DNA of 64,000 nt, from the NCBI GenBank assembly GCA_022494885.1, contig JAGVSM010003621.1, positions 111,312-175,311 of the forward strand, in the 5' to 3' direction. Positions within the stretch are counted from its first letter, which is position 1, and each line of letters opens with the position of its first letter. The stretch comes from Micrasema longulum. Taxonomy: Eukaryota > Arthropoda > Insecta > Trichoptera > Brachycentridae. The translations under genes and the position numbers were made by a program. This document shows, in pieces, positions 45,215 to 58,242 of the stretch. The notes below the pieces were generated by a model. That model made no database searches, was not told the DNA's origin, and saw nothing but the letters and a program-made list of their open reading frames with translations.

Positions 45215-46080
45215 GTGTGTTTGGGTTTGAATTGGAAAAAGAAAATCTTAACAATATCCATTTTATTATTCTTTCGGTCAGAGGCCGTCGAACGCCATCT
45301 GTCGCACACGAAAAATGAAAAAGGTAATTTCTTTAAATAATTTCTTCCAGTACAAATTTTGCCTGCTTATACGGGGAGAATTACTTTCCCAGTAATTTAA
45401 TCTCCGTAAGCTGAAACTGTAAGAACGGATAGTCAAATAAACGCTTAAATTAAAAAGTAAGTTCGAATTTAATATTTAATTTAAGACATGTTGATCCTTT
45501 TTACTTATTATCCTATGTTGAACGCGCAATGCTATGAGTGATAAATAATAATTAATATTCAGGTAAGTATTTCTACAATTGTATTATTATTACAATATTT
45601 GCCTATCAATTTTTTTTTAATGAGTTGCGAGAGATAATTATCTGCATATTTGAATTATTATTACAATATTTATCCTCCAAAAATCCTGACAAAATTTAAA
45701 TAATTCCAAAAATATTATTATAAATGCTTAAAAATATCATTAAATATTTATATGGGTAGTTTTATTCTAAATACATAACATAGGTCATTCATTATTATGG
45801 ATAACTTATATAAAGTCAAAATTCATGATTATTGATTTTAATATGAATTATGGGTAATTAGTATGGCGTATCCGAGATCCTAAGAGCCGATCAACTGAGG
45901 CCCGTAGGGCCAATTTAGTAAGACCATGAGTACAGATTCATTAGCAGGGCTGATTTAATAAGGCCAAAAGGATGGATTCATTAATACCTGCAGGATCAAC
46001 TCATTGAGGTCCTAAGGGCAGAATTTCCTCGAAGGTCAGAATTGCTTCCGACGCTTCCGACAAACACAGGTTTGTTGAAG
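45215..46080. other. No gene; degenerate short repeats at 45880-46045
   Basis: AT-rich and mostly unique. At 45880-46045 there are degenerate repeats of GATCAACTGAGGCCCGTAGG / GATCAACTCATTGAGGTCCT / GGGCTGATTTAATAAGGCC with interspersed GATTCATTA. Confidence 0.45.
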
Positions 46081-46084
46081 TAAT

Positions 46085-46560
46085 TGAGCTATACAACACT
46101 TGTATTAAGAATTTACTTTCAAATGAAATTTATAAAGAAGAAAAAATAAAAGAATTTGAGATAAATAAGTCACTCAGATACCAAAATAATATTGAGATCC
46201 CTAAATTCCACACAAGTCATGGTCAAAATAGCTTTGTCTTCAAAGGTGTCAAAAATTAAAATAATCTCCCCAACGAACTAAAAACTATAAAACCTAATAT
46301 TTTAATAAATAAATTCAAAAAGTAAATTAAAATAAATTTTTGAACAAGTGTAAAAACTGATTTCAATTTTAATTAGTATGAATGTAATATTATTTTCTAT
46401 TTTTCCTTTTATATCCTATAAGTTTTTTTTTCTCATTTACTCGTATATTCAAAATAACATAAATTCTAATAAATAACTATAACAGTGTAAGTCACTTTCC
46501 GAGCACAAGAGTTAGTCTCTTTTATTGAAGAGTTACAGTTACAACATTTACTAGATGTAT
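46085..46560 (+). pseudogene. LINE C-terminal coding relic and 3' UTR
   Basis: A stretch reads KFHTSHGQNSFVFKGVKN, stop, NNLPNELKTIKP (about 46204-46295), ending in KFKK and a stop at about 46325. This is the usual end of several LINE polyproteins (GxNSFxxxGxKxWNxLPxEIK). The following AT-rich part (46405-46555) recurs inverted at 33445-33580. Confidence 0.65.
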
Positions 46561-46702
46561 AGTTTTTTTTAGTACCATTAAGTGCCATTAATAAAATATA
46601 TTGATTAATAAAAATTTAAAAATTAAAAATATATTTGCTACAATGCTGTATTAGTTTTGGTCGGATAAGTTTCGAAAGTACATTTTGAAAGAATTGTACG
46701 GA

Positions 46703-47420
46703 ACTTTATTTTATTTTATTTTATTTTATTTTATTTTATTGAAATAAACGGCACTTAGTGCCTTTTACATATTAGTTACAAATACAATTAAATATACATA
46801 CATGTAAGCTTAATTTAAGTAATACAGAGCATTTAAAACAATATTATTAATTTAGAAAGTCTAAGAAATATAAACCATATAAAAGAATAAAATATTACCA
46901 GTTGTAGAATTATCGATAAAAAAAGATAATTTGGTATTAGAAATACTTTGAACCAGTTAAAAAAATAACAAAGAAGACAATTTTGAATAACAATAAAAAA
47001 ATATATAAATATATGTATTATTATTGAAAACTAATATTTAGGTAAATAGTATATGTTTATGTAGAAAAATATACAATGATGTAAAAAAAATGACAAAGAG
47101 AAATATTTTTTACTTTTAAATTAATTAAGAAAAGAAACGAAAAAAGAAAAAAAAAAACACTAATAAAGAAGTTTAAAACAAATTTTCAACAAAAGTAACA
47201 AATAGTTACCTAGAACTATTACCAATAAAATAAAGAAGAAGAGCCGTTCTATATGTAATAAATTTCATGTGAAATGAGTCACCAATGTCCTGGTACTTAT
47301 TGCCTAGAGAGTGAAGTCTATTGATGACTGCATTTTTACCATATGATGTCGAAGTATTGTTGCCACAGTATTGGTAGGTTTGCCGAGTTGTCCTTTTTGG
47401 TACATTAAAACTAATTAGTG
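46703..47420 (-). mobile_element. CR1-like LINE 3' end, antisense, AATAA tail
   Basis: On the minus strand the relic C-terminus reads SLISFNVPKRTTRQTYQYCG, then TSYGKNAVINRLHSLGNKYQ (47415 down to about 47280). The 3' untranslated region ends GTAAAAGGCACTAAGTGCCG, then a pentanucleotide AATAA-type tail (46703-46742). It belongs to the same family as 41308-42285 and 4690-5108. Confidence 0.8.
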
Positions 47421-47421
47421 A

Positions 47422-49190
47422 TAAAAGTGGGAATTATTAATAAAAATGGGTAAAAATTTAGAGGCGCTGAAGGGCGCGACCGCAGCTGTAAATAGATTAA
47501 TAAGGGATGCGAATGGAGCTGGAAGAAATACAAAAGCGTAATATCGAGAGAGAGCCAGCCGCTCATTCATCCCAAGGACTAAAGTATTCATCCGAATGTA
47601 ATGCCTGCGTTTGCAGAGATACTCGTGTGTGTGTACGAGCGCGAGCGGTGCGGCGCCGGCGCCGGGCTGGCACTCCGCACAGTATAATATTGTAATGCAT
47701 ATACCTATAATAGATATAAACAGAATATCTCTTCCGCAGGGCTGGGGGTAAGACAAAACTGACCCGTCACAAATAGACACTAAAACTTGGGTATGTTTAC
47801 ACGTCCGGATATAGGGCCAGGGACTCTCAACTCCTAGCGCGTACTAAAGCCGCGAAGGACGCAGTCAGGCGGGCGTTGATTCGGAGGAAAAACCGATAAA
47901 CTCTGGCTCCAAATAAGGGTTTACGTGATTGCGTCGCAGAAGACGGTCTGGCTTTGGATTGGCGGATAAAGTAAAGGGGGAGGAACTTACTATCCATTTA
48001 TCGGCACATGATGTTGCAACGCGCAATAAGATGAAATAAAAAAAACAATAGGTCACTTTATTGTATCAACGTTGACCGAGATATAGGATACAATTCTGTA
48101 TAGTGGACTATAGACTGATATGTATGTTATATTTTTTAAATAAGTGTACTATTATTTATGTTTATGGCATTAACCTTGAGGTCTACCACTTACCGACTTT
48201 TTAAATCTACCGGTTTCGAGACGTACCCGTCTCTTCGTCAGGACGCTCACTACACCAACATGTAAATACTAAAATACACCACCACCTTCACCATCACCGT
48301 AGTTACATTATTATTTTTTTGTTCAGAGAAAAAAGATAACAAATAAACCTACGAGTAATAATTAATCATCCAGTGCTACCGCAGAAAACAGTATCGATAT
48401 CTGCAGATTAATAAATAATTTAGAAAGGTTTGTTCTGGAATCACAATAGTTCCAGCAGTCACGGTAGGGTAAGGAACCCACTAATAATGCAAAGCTTAAT
48501 CGCCTTAAATATTCAATACAATTCCCACGAGGACTGCAACAATTCAGCACTAAATCAATCTGAGATACAATGTCGAGAATACCCATTGGCGGGGTCTGCG
48601 TTCAAGGCGCACGGAAGTAATGCGGTGGTGTGTTGGGAGTTGTAACGCTGCCCGGCTGAGTTTAGGCGCGTCGATATTCACGAATATGTTATATTTTTTT
48701 AAAACAATTTGGCTTTACACAGGGTCGATCGACAACCGTTGCTGGTGTTACGCTAATTATACATAACAGAAAACAACAGAAAAAAATAATTTAAGCCCCT
48801 CTTCTTCTAATAATGTGTTGATAAACTGGGTCACAAATACAAATGTCAATGATTTCTTTTCCAGATAAACTTTTTATTTGCTGTTGTAATTTTTCTTAAT
48901 TTTATTATCTACTTTAATTTTATTATTTTTTTGTCTTCAAGTCTATTTTTTATTTTCTATTTATTATTCTCCACTAAAGTTATTAACTAAAATCTTTTTA
49001 AGAATTAAAAAAAAAACCTGAATGTAACTTTCCGTTTTTATTGTGTCTCTATTTGACTTTCACACCATAAACTTCATAACAAATTGTAGATTTATTATAC
49101 CCCCACGCACAGGCCATTTTTTTGTTTTAATAAATATGTAATAAGAAATGTATGAAAAAGTAAACAAAAAATTGTAAATAAATAAAAAAT
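47422..49190. other. No gene recognised; GC-rich patch
   Basis: 47600-47680 is GC-rich with GCGGCGCCGGCGCCGGGC. A 121-codon minus-strand frame (47415-47780) crosses it but shows no family. A motif ACCGGTTTCGAGACG...GTCAGGACG at 48209-48243 resembles 29976-30008. The right part is AT-rich. Confidence 0.4.
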
Positions 49191-49199
49191 AAAATAATT

Positions 49200-50250
49200 A
49201 AACATCGATGCCTGGGAGGAGTCCCAAGATAATATTGGGTTTTATATGATTTGTTTCAGGCATTCGACTGTGTTCGGCATGATACATTTGGTCAAGAAAC
49301 TACTCCACTATGGAATTAGAGGTTTTGCTTTGAATCTCATTTCTTCTTACCTAAGTGATAGGATTCAGAGGGTTGATGTAGCTGGTTACGATCTCGAGGA
49401 TTAACTGTTACAATGGGTGTACCACAAAGTGCTATATTAGGACCTTTCCTATTTCTCAGTTATATGAATTACTTACCTTATAAGACTCGCAAATAATAAT
49501 CATGAGGTTTTATTATTTGCAGATGGTACATCGATTTCATTTAAAGCGAAAATCATAATTAATGGTGTCTCCGTGGTGCTGAATTAGTTTAATTTCAACA
49601 ATTTATTACTGAGCGAAAAAAAGACGAAATGGATTCGATTTATGATACATGATGTCAAACAGACTAAATTCAATATACAACACAGAGATAAGGAACTAGA
49701 CCTTGTTGATACTACCATATTCTTAGGATTGACAATAGATTCAATGGGGTCCACATAAAGCTGGTTTATAGAACAGACATAGTTCTCCTCCATACGCTGT
49801 TAAAAAGATTCGACAACTTACTGATGTAAAAACAGCTAGGTTAGTTTATTTTGGCTACTTTCACAGCATTATGTCTTACGGTATACTGCTGTGGAGATAT
49901 GCTACAGATATTGATTCTGTTTAAGCAATATAGATAATACAATATATTTAAGCATAGAGATGACTGTAACTTGTCAATATATTTATCAAAATTTAATGTA
50001 CGTGCACAAAAATATTAGTGATTTTAAAAGAAACAGAGACTTCCATAGGTTCAACACAAAAATAAATAAAAACTAGTTGTGCCCACCACTAAACTGAAAC
50101 ATTGACATTATTGTCTTTAGAACTGCATGCGCTTATATAACTAAGTACCCCCTTGATATTCAGGTTAAATCCACATTTAAAAAAAAGGTTTTATCAAAGT
50201 TTTACTATAAAATCAAAAACTGTTTGCAAGACAAAACAGTCTGGCAGTAG
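49200..50250 (+). pseudogene. LINE reverse transcriptase relic, motifs A-C
   Basis: Motif A reads VLYDLFQAFDCVRHD (about 49238-49280), motif B GVPQSAILGPFLFL (about 49415-49457), and motif C LLFADGTSISF (about 49508-49540), where the second aspartate of the catalytic FADD has become glycine. Downstream landmarks are FLGLTIDS (about 49722), YFHSIMSYGILLW (about 49857) and YVHKNISDFKRNRDFHRFNT (about 49995). The protein ends DKTVWQ, stop (50248-50250). The frame shifts repeatedly. The endonuclease is missing. The layout fits a Jockey/CR1-group LINE. Confidence 0.85.
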
Positions 50251-50390
50251 ATTTGTGTTTATAATTATCAAATCGTTGATTAGAACTATATAGTTATAAC
50301 TAATTGACGTTTGCAGAAGATGCCACGAATCTTACGTTAAAAAAAACAACAAACAAAAAGGCTTTTGGCGCCCACGTTCTTAAGTCATAG

Positions 50391-50439
50391 TATATGCATA
50401 ATTATCATAAAAGTTAATACTGATAGTTATGCATATACA
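50391..50439. repeat. Perfect 18-base inverted repeat
   Basis: GTATATGCATAATTATCA and its exact complement TGATAGTTATGCATATAC are separated by about 13 bases, except for one A/G mismatch-type position near the loop side. AT-rich, so chance is not excluded. Confidence 0.5.
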
Positions 50440-50544
50440 TATTTTTTAGATGTATACACTAAAGAGATCACATAAAAAATAAATAGGTGTAGGCGGGAGT
50501 AGAAATTAAAAAAATAATATCCATGGGAAAAATTTAAGTTACTC

Positions 50545-50620
50545 ATCATCATCACCATTCCACCACCATTCGGACCTAATGGTGCATAGAGCACTGCACT
50601 GGCACACCAAAGGTAGTCAT
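50545..50620 (-). mobile_element. SINE-like repeat, type C, 3' fragment
   Basis: The minus strand reads CTATGCACCATTAGGTCCG and then GGTGATGATGATGAG, matching the 3' ends of 6733-6872, 31465-31612 and 59195-59325. Confidence 0.6.
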
Positions 50621-50624
50621 AATG

Positions 50625-52430
50625 ATTGTTTATTTAGTTATTTTATAGACTAAATCACTAGCTAACTTTGAAAATACATGTTGAGGCATATATTTAAAAA
50701 TCATTTAAGGCATATACTTGAAAACAAACAAAAAATTGTGAAAATCAACAAAATATATCTATACTTCGTTCAATAGTCGGTAATAAGAGTTATTTATAGG
50801 ACGGAGAATTACTTCCTATGTATATTTTAAAGAATTGTTTCTAAAATCGTTGTTTTCGCGTCTGCCCTTTGCAGAAGGCGCCGCGCCGCAGACAACGCCG
50901 CTCGTATAGCGGCACAGAGGGAAATCGATAGTCGCTGTTGAAATGCCAAAACTCGAATGTGGAAGGTTACTTTACAGTTTAATAATAGGGCAGTGACGAA
51001 GGGTGGGAGACGGGCACATTTCTCATTTTATTAGATGCCTTTTCGGCTGTCAATATTCATTAGCCGAAGAATTGCGGAGAAAATGCGACACTTGTATTCG
51101 TGGAATTCTGAAAGGAAAGTTCTGGGTGCCGAGCGGCGAGTGGCGAGGTGCACAAAGGCCGGAACGGACACTGCAGAGAGGAATTCCGAAAGTAGACAAT
51201 ATTTCGCAGAAGCGCTAAATTAATGGCCGACAGAAAAAAAATCTATCAAAAGAATTTTCGAAAGGGGAGCGCCTCTATAATCTAATATATCGGGCAAGAA
51301 AACATACAAATTAGTACACACTTTAATAAGCTACACCGCACTCCCTACACACGGGACACCCTCCAATATCCACAATGAATGCATCAAATTACCAGTACTA
51401 AAATAGTACACATAAATCTTTAGTTGTTTATAGTGTGAAGAAAGCACCTCGTGACGGCCATAAAGCGGAGTGTGACATGCATCGCGTTTCCCTCCACGTG
51501 TTACGATTGGTCAGGTCTTCACCGCAAGAAATTGGGGGACTGCGCCCCCTCTTCGCGCTCCGGGGGCGGAGGTGACTTGACAGACCATTTCCCTCGTTTA
51601 CAATGGGGAGACTGCTCGAATAATTTTATCGATCTACAGAACCTTTGTGAGCAGTTTATAATATTTAACAGAAAACTGATGCGTGATGACTTATTTTATT
51701 ATTTTATTCGACGTATCGTGATATAAATATTGAAGGGCTGCCATACACATATACGAAGCTCTTGAAACAATTTTCGATTGCGTCAACGTAAAAATATTGA
51801 GGTAGCGTTTTATAACTAAAAGCTTGTTGAAATTAACGATCGAAATAAAACTTAGATAATTTAAAGTTTATGTTTTCACGTGACTAATTTGTTACTTTGG
51901 GTGACGTTTTTTTGTTTTTCGGTCGCTCACCAATCTAATTGTGTTATAACACTTAGAACATTTATATATTTAATATAATTTATATTTTCGAATAATATTT
52001 TCTTTTCTTTCGGGACATAATAATATTATAATTGTGTCTGAAAATATCACGGAAGCTTTCGCAGTACGTGCTAGAAGGAGATGTCAATCTTTGAATCTAA
52101 ATGGCGAAAGGAATGCTAGAATTGACGAAAATGACTTCCAAGATAATATTTTTTTGTTTTTGCAATATCTTCAATAATGATTTTTTATGTGTAAATTAAA
52201 TAACCACGCTTTTAACAAATAATATATTGCGGGGCCGAAGGGCCGAATTTTCAAATAAAATGAGCCTAATATTTTGTTCGAGATTACTAATAAAATTCAA
52301 GTGACGTCTTAATATAAGATTTGGGTGATTTCTATTCATAAGGCAATTTCAAACATTATAATAGTGTGATTCTGATTAATAAAATTTATTTATTGACAAT
52401 AACTTACTCGTCTCATATGGCGGGACAAAC
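50625..52430. other. No gene recognised
   Basis: A GC-rich hairpin-like segment (CTTTGCAGAAGGCGCCGCGC) lies at 50868-50890. Frames of 60-90 codons at 51003-51223 and 51451-51726 show no family. The sequence appears unique. Confidence 0.4.
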
Positions 52431-52432
52431 CT

Positions 52433-52545
52433 TCGCGTCCGTGGTGCAATGGCTAGTTGTGAGTTTGATCGAATACTTATAATATATTTTTCTAAAATCC
52501 GTGGCCTTCTTGGCCTATTGCGATCCTAAAACAAAAAAAAATATT
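52433..52545 (+). mobile_element. Truncated SINE, CCTCCGTGG-head family
   Basis: GCGTCCGTGGTGCAATGGCT, GAGTTTGATCGAAT and CGTGGCCTTCTTGGCCTAT match parts of the 24440-24605 SINE (head, B-box area and body). The copy is shortened between head and B box. Confidence 0.5.
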
Positions 52546-52549
52546 ATTA

Positions 52550-55500
52550 CGAACAACCTCGACTCGAATCTAACTAACTATACGAGTCATATAAATGAAT
52601 AAAATAAGTCAAACAGCCGAGAAGGGGCACGAAGATACATATCTCGTCATTTAACTCAATTTGGTAGCACAAAGTTTCATAGGAAAATTACAAAAGGTGG
52701 TGGTAGCATGTTCTACGAGAGCTTTATTTAATGTGTCCGCCGGGAGACGGGAGACGTACTCCATTCTACGCTAGAAAATTCCGCAAAAAATAAGTCCAAG
52801 AAGTATAAATAAATTATTCGTAATGCGTTCACTTGGGAAGAATTTCTGTCGCAGAATATGAATCAACCAAACAACTCAGACAACTAGACACCGAGCGGTC
52901 GATATGGAGACTTCTGGGCATTCAAGGACAATCGTCTCCAACTAATAACGGAAGAGCCAATTACACTATCCTACGCCACAAACCACTAACCACTAACTCA
53001 CCCTCGAACGTCGACAATTTCCCATACAAACCACAAACAAAAAAATGTAAATGAGACTGAAATATTGTTACAAAATCGAGGAATTAGATAATGTTGGTAA
53101 TTGAAATTAAAAATTAAAGTTTGACGGGTAATAAATGTACTTTGCGAAAATAATCGCTGATGCACTAGGCTAGGGTAGGTTTATTTTTTAATTTTTTAGA
53201 TACCTATATTTTTAAATATAAACTACGTGACTACTACAGATAGATAGACAATTTTCTTTCATCAATTCACTGCATAATGCGAACAATCTTAAAGTCTGTA
53301 AAGTCTAGCGACATTATGTACATATCCTTTATTTTTCTAGTTACCTGTCATTGTTCTTAAAAAAAATATAAAAAATTAAGAAAACCTTATTTTACAAAAA
53401 AAAACAGCGTAGCTTTGTGGAGGGAACGAAAAAAATATTTATTTGGTTTGACAACAGTCATTTTCAGTGATTTTGAATTTCCATCGGTAACTTATTGGCG
53501 CCGATAAGATTTTCTGTAATTTTCAAAATCCAGTATGTAACGTGAGCGACATAAACGGTCTACTGTGAATACAATTGGTGGCTGCACGTGGACCGTGATA
53601 CAACCATTTAGTTCGACCAACACGCCGCTGGGCCACTCGATATCGATATTAGTATGTCGCGCGCACAATGACATCTCCCATCTGCTCTGCTGTGTGGTGA
53701 GTTGTGAGACATCACCGCGTCACAACACGTCGCGCCGCGCCGCCGCCGCCGTGTGAGGCAGGGGGATCCGTGATCCAGTCAATCCAGTGTCAAGCGTCAA
53801 ACTGACTATGTACCGACCGACCCATTCCTATTATACTTCATTCCTTCCGCACTTCAGCGGGGAGATACCACCTTTAGGTGACAGGTGGATGTTAATCAAA
53901 TCCGCGTGTGCACACTTATCCCTGTGGATGTACGCACTAAGTCGCAATAAATGCTAATATTGTACAAAATAAACAGTGGATCTATCACAAATAATTATCG
54001 ACGTGCTTAAAAACATGCTAAGCATTTGAGCGATCACAATGAACAATAATAAACATGCTTAAGTTATCGCAGTCATAAGTCAAAGCGTGTGTAATCTCTA
54101 AGTCAACGCTCGTGTCGGTTTGTTTTATGTTTTCCTCGTAAATAAATACAGATCACGGGCGAAAAATCGGCGTTTACTATAAAAAATAATACAATATATT
54201 GCATTTGCAAAATAGTAAGGAGTATCTAATACAAAAATGTGAAAATTATATTACAATTACTAAGGGGAAGCTTTTCTTGACATTTGGCTTGCCAACCGCC
54301 GGCTAAATGCAATAAATAGCGTGACAAATAACAAATACAAATAGCAGTTTTGGAATACTTTCCATAATTACACCGGTGAAATTAAAATATGTGATTGCGC
54401 AACAGGATTATACGTCGCGAAACGTAAATATTTTGACATTTAATATTAGGTGTTCACGGATGTTCCATTGTGATCGCGAATACGATAAACAACCATGGTA
54501 AAAAATTGTTATCACGTCGCTTATACGTTATTTGTGATTGAGCTGCAGAAATACGCAGATTCACCAATATAAAATTTATTTTCGTGGTAAGAAACTCGCC
54601 ATAGTTTTACTTGTTACAGATCATATGGGCGGATCAAAGGATGGTAAATTCCGTTACAACATCATCGGTTGGTTCATTTCAAAACGTAGCATTAGTTTTT
54701 TATCGAGACCCGTAAACCCCCCTTTGATCAGCCTCCCTCACTTCGGACTATAGGGAAGCAATTTGCTTCTCCTTTTTGAGAGGGCCGTTATGTTTCATGG
54801 TCGACCTCGACATGTTTACTAAAAAATAATCGAAAGTTCGATATTACCGGTCGGCTTATGTTTTAAGTAATAAATTATCATTAATTTTAGAAAAAACTGA
54901 CGGCGAGCTGACCGAAGGAATTATTCATGAAGAGGGAAATTAATACAGCAGACGGGTTCAAACTGAGAATTTCACTTTCACACGTTATTCGGGCGCCCTT
55001 CCGCCCGCGCCCCTGCCGCGTGCGGACGGAGGAGGGTAAGGCGAAGAATATTTTTGATGCTCGGGGATGTTAGTCAAGGAGAGGAAAAGGTTTCTTCGAA
55101 GGACCTACTCGGTCCACGATCGGGGAAATTATTCGGAATCAATACCAATTTAGCTCTACCCCGTTATCTGCCTGACTCTGTGCAATGGGGTGGAAGGCGA
55201 ATTGACAAGGCTTATCTTGCAGAAAGGCATTCGTCGAAATGATTTCCTCCACTTGTTTTGTAAAATAACTTAATTCCCGAGATGTAGATATAAGCCGAGG
55301 TAGGCATACGTAAATGAGACGAATAGAGAAACCTTTTATCACTAGTTGCGCAGAAACATTTACGTATTGAAACAAAGCCGATACGACGGAAGCGGGAACG
55401 AGAGACGAAGCGGTGTACAAATCTGAAACAAATGCTTCGGGGAAATCAGGGAAAGCGAAACAATAGAACTTTTCTTGTTACCTTGTGAGCGTGATATAGA

Positions 55501-56255
55501 GACACGAATATCGTGGTTAGTTTGTGCGCCACTATTCGCTGGAAGCGGAGGGTAAGGGCGTTTGGGAAATATTAACGAACCGGTATCACTCTTTTTACCG
55601 AGTGGTGATAATTTGCTTACCATTTGCCAGAAACTGTTCGGTCATACTAAATGGAAGCGAGGGTATTGACGTAGGCACTAGGTAAATGTAGGTAGTAGGA
55701 GCGAGGTATGTTGCGGGTTGAATAAACGTGCGTGGAATACCCGAACCCTTATCGTTTTTACCCGTTTTAATGCTTTCTTTATCCCTAAAAAACGCCGAGT
55801 TATATTTTGAATATCAATCGATCATAAAAAATAATTACATAAAAATGGAAATTACATCAAAATAATTGTACATAAATGCAGTGTGCTGTAAATACGGGGT
55901 AGACTTGGAAAGCAATATGACTTGTTAAATAATGTAACGTGAGTTAATTTTTTATTATTTTTCTGTGCAGGCAGCGATTTTTTTTATCGTTATTGAAATA
56001 CACAAGAATCCCTTAAAGTTTCCGTTATTTTAATTTTTCCTTACATGCTAATTATAACAGAGTTTTAGAATTATACACATGTGTATAGAACTCCATGTCG
56101 CACAATGTAACGTGCGTTAACAAAGTAAAATAAATATTTAAAAATACTTGTTTACCTTATTAAAATTCCTGTTTTTCTGAAAATGTTTCCTAAATAAATG
56201 TTCAATGCACAGTGATATACAGAATTAATAAATAAATAAAAAAAGTTTTTTTTTT
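52550..56255. other. Mostly unique DNA, no gene recognised
   Basis: 53690-53765 is CpG-rich with CGCGCCGCGCCGCCGCCGCC. Frames of up to 93 codons at 54538-55623 show no recognisable domain. The motif AATGTAACGTGAGTTA at about 55930 and AATGTAACGTGCGTTA at about 56104 also occur in the tandem units starting at 58243. Confidence 0.4.
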
Positions 56256-56399
56256 TAATTTACATTAACCTTTACGGATTATTACATTTATTTTACAAAA
56301 ATAATCTTTAATTTTTTATTCATACACTGTTGTAAAAAACAATATTTTTTACATCTTTTGAAAATTATGTCTGAATCTTTTGTTTAGTTGTGTCTGGTA

Positions 56400-57267
56400 T
56401 AGGGTTGCCATATTTCGCTAGGGTTTCGTCGGGACGTTCTGTAATTGGGATATGTAGTAAAAAAAAGACAATTTTATAATGTTTTTTCAGAAATATAATA
56501 GAACAATGATGATAAATAGATGTTTTTCTTACATTTTTTGTGGTGCTTCTTACGGAAAAAGTATCGCTGGCCATACTTTTTCTATGACTTCATATTAACT
56601 TAGGTAATACTGCAATATTGATTCTACAGTCCCTGGCAGCAGACGACTTTTTCAACGTTTTTTTTACTGGACCAACATCGATGATATAACTTTTTCCACT
56701 ATGGTTTTATGAGCAGGAATGGAAATTAAATACTTGCTCAATTTGAAAAATTGTCAAGAAAAATACATTTTTCTTTCAAAGAACCTATCGACTTCCATGA
56801 AATTTAGCTTCTATGAAGTTCTTTAGATACATCAATTTCTAAAATCATCTGCCATCTTATTTTCACATCCATTGTCAGTACGGCCGTGGAAGATTTTTGT
56901 TGATTAACGGCTTTGCACTGTGTAAGTTTCAATCGGGACATTATAGGTTTCATCGGGACGTCGGGACAGAGGGATCGATAAAGCTAGGGTTTCCTAGGAC
57001 AGCGGTGCCCGTATTTTAACGGCCGTAGTGAACGGTGATGCAGTGGACAGCCGTCGTAACGGTGACTAGAGTGTGGTTTCCTAGGAAAACGGTGTTATCA
57101 ACACCATTTAACACCGTTTCTCTAGGAAACCACTCTCTAGTCGACGTTACGACGGCTGTCCACTGCATCACCGTTCACTACGGCCGTTAAAATACGGGCA
57201 CCGCTCTCCTAGGAAACCCGAGCTTAACGGTGACAGTCCCGATATATCGGGACGGGTGGCAACCCTA
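56400..57267. mobile_element. hAT-like element with 8-bp TSD inside the LINE
   Basis: The ends are TAGGGTTGCCATATTTCG (56400) and the complement TAGGGTTGCCACCCGTCC (ending 57267). GTCTGGTA is duplicated perfectly at 56392-56399 and 57268-57275, and it occurs once at the matching site of the uninterrupted LINE copy (about 31183-31190). The interior shows no clear transposase. GGGACG and CGGGAC motifs cluster near both ends. It contains the palindromic MITE 56981-57225. Confidence 0.88.
56981..57225. mobile_element. Palindromic TA-flanked MITE, copy 2
   Basis: It starts AAGCTAGGGTTTCCTAGGAC and ends CCTAGGAAACCCGAGCTT. Its arms match 8171-8405 closely (GTAGTGAACGGTGATGC, GGACAGCCGTCGTAACGGTG). 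TA precedes it (56979-56980); on the right a one-base loss blurs the TA. About 245 bp, nearly all stem. Confidence 0.85.
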
Positions 57268-58242
57268 GTCTGGTAGTTTATTGTATAATTTCAGCCCCCG
57301 GTTTATTAGTCTCGAGTGTCCTTGTCTCGTTTTAGAAGGTTTTATATGATATTTTTTCTGATATTCTCGTATTGTGTCCATGTTTAATGCTATTTTTTTC
57401 AAGTTTTAGTTCTTCGTCCTTAATTACATCAGTAGCTAATTTATGGATAAATTTTATAAATTCTAGTTTAAAGAGTTCTCTAGTTGCTTTTAGATAGGAA
57501 AGGTCATTTACTAACTTTAATAATTTATTTTGCTGTCTTTGCAGTCTGTTTATGTCATTTTGATTTCATGTTTCCCAAAGAAGTTGCATATAACATATTT
57601 TAGTTTTTACATAGGCTTCATACGTTAGATTTTTTTTCCGTTTTTGAAACAAAATTTTGATTTTTAAAAAAAGACTCGATAATGTCACCACTCTGCTAAT
57701 TAAATTGTTGATATGAATTTTTCATGAAAATTGTATGTCTATTGTAAGTCCTAAGTATTTAACATGCTCAATTTCAGTAATTCGTTCATCATTTATTTTT
57801 TTCTAGATTCAAAATGGATAATATTGCATTTTTTTCATTAAGTGTAAGTAAGTTTGTGTTTGTCCATTTAGGCAACATTATTAGGTCTTCGTTTATGTCA
57901 TTGTTTGTTAATACGTCAGTTCGATTTTTATAGAATAGTCGAATGTCGTCGGTATACATAATAATGTTTCCTTTAAAATTGTACAATGATTAATAAATAA
58001 AATATATAATAGTGGACCCAAAATAGATCATTGTGGTACTCCAAAATTTACCGTATGAATTTGGCTTTTTTAAAATTTACATACGTATACTGCTTCCGAT
58101 TTGCTAAGTATGATATTAGTAGATTTTATTCTTGAAATTTTACTCCAATATCATTTAATTATTTCATCATTTTCTCAACATGTACCGTATCGAAGGCTTT
58201 TTTTAAATCTAAAATTACTCCGATGATTGGAATGAAATGAAT

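Larger units (their letters stand above)
56262..58222 (-). pseudogene. LINE reverse transcriptase relic, antisense, interrupted
   Basis: The minus strand carries motif A GVILDLKKAFDTVHVEKM (58215 down to about 58165) and motif C IIMYTDDIRLF (YTDD at 57945-57956), followed by LPKWTNTNLLTLNEKNAI in the open frame 57789-57986. These are standard reverse-transcriptase landmarks of Jockey/CR1-group LINEs. Several stops break the frame. The 3' end lies near 56262 and is shared with 31062-31464. A hAT-like element (56400-57267) interrupts it, with the flanking LINE sequence duplicated over 8 bases. The endonuclease region is absent; the 5' limit is about 58222. Confidence 0.8.

Noticed and set aside
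47415..47780. 121-codon minus-strand frame
   Set aside because: It runs across a GC-rich block and the edge of a LINE relic; the residues match no family.
54538..54753. 71-codon frame in apparently unique DNA
   Set aside because: No recognisable domain or start context, and nothing nearby supports a gene.
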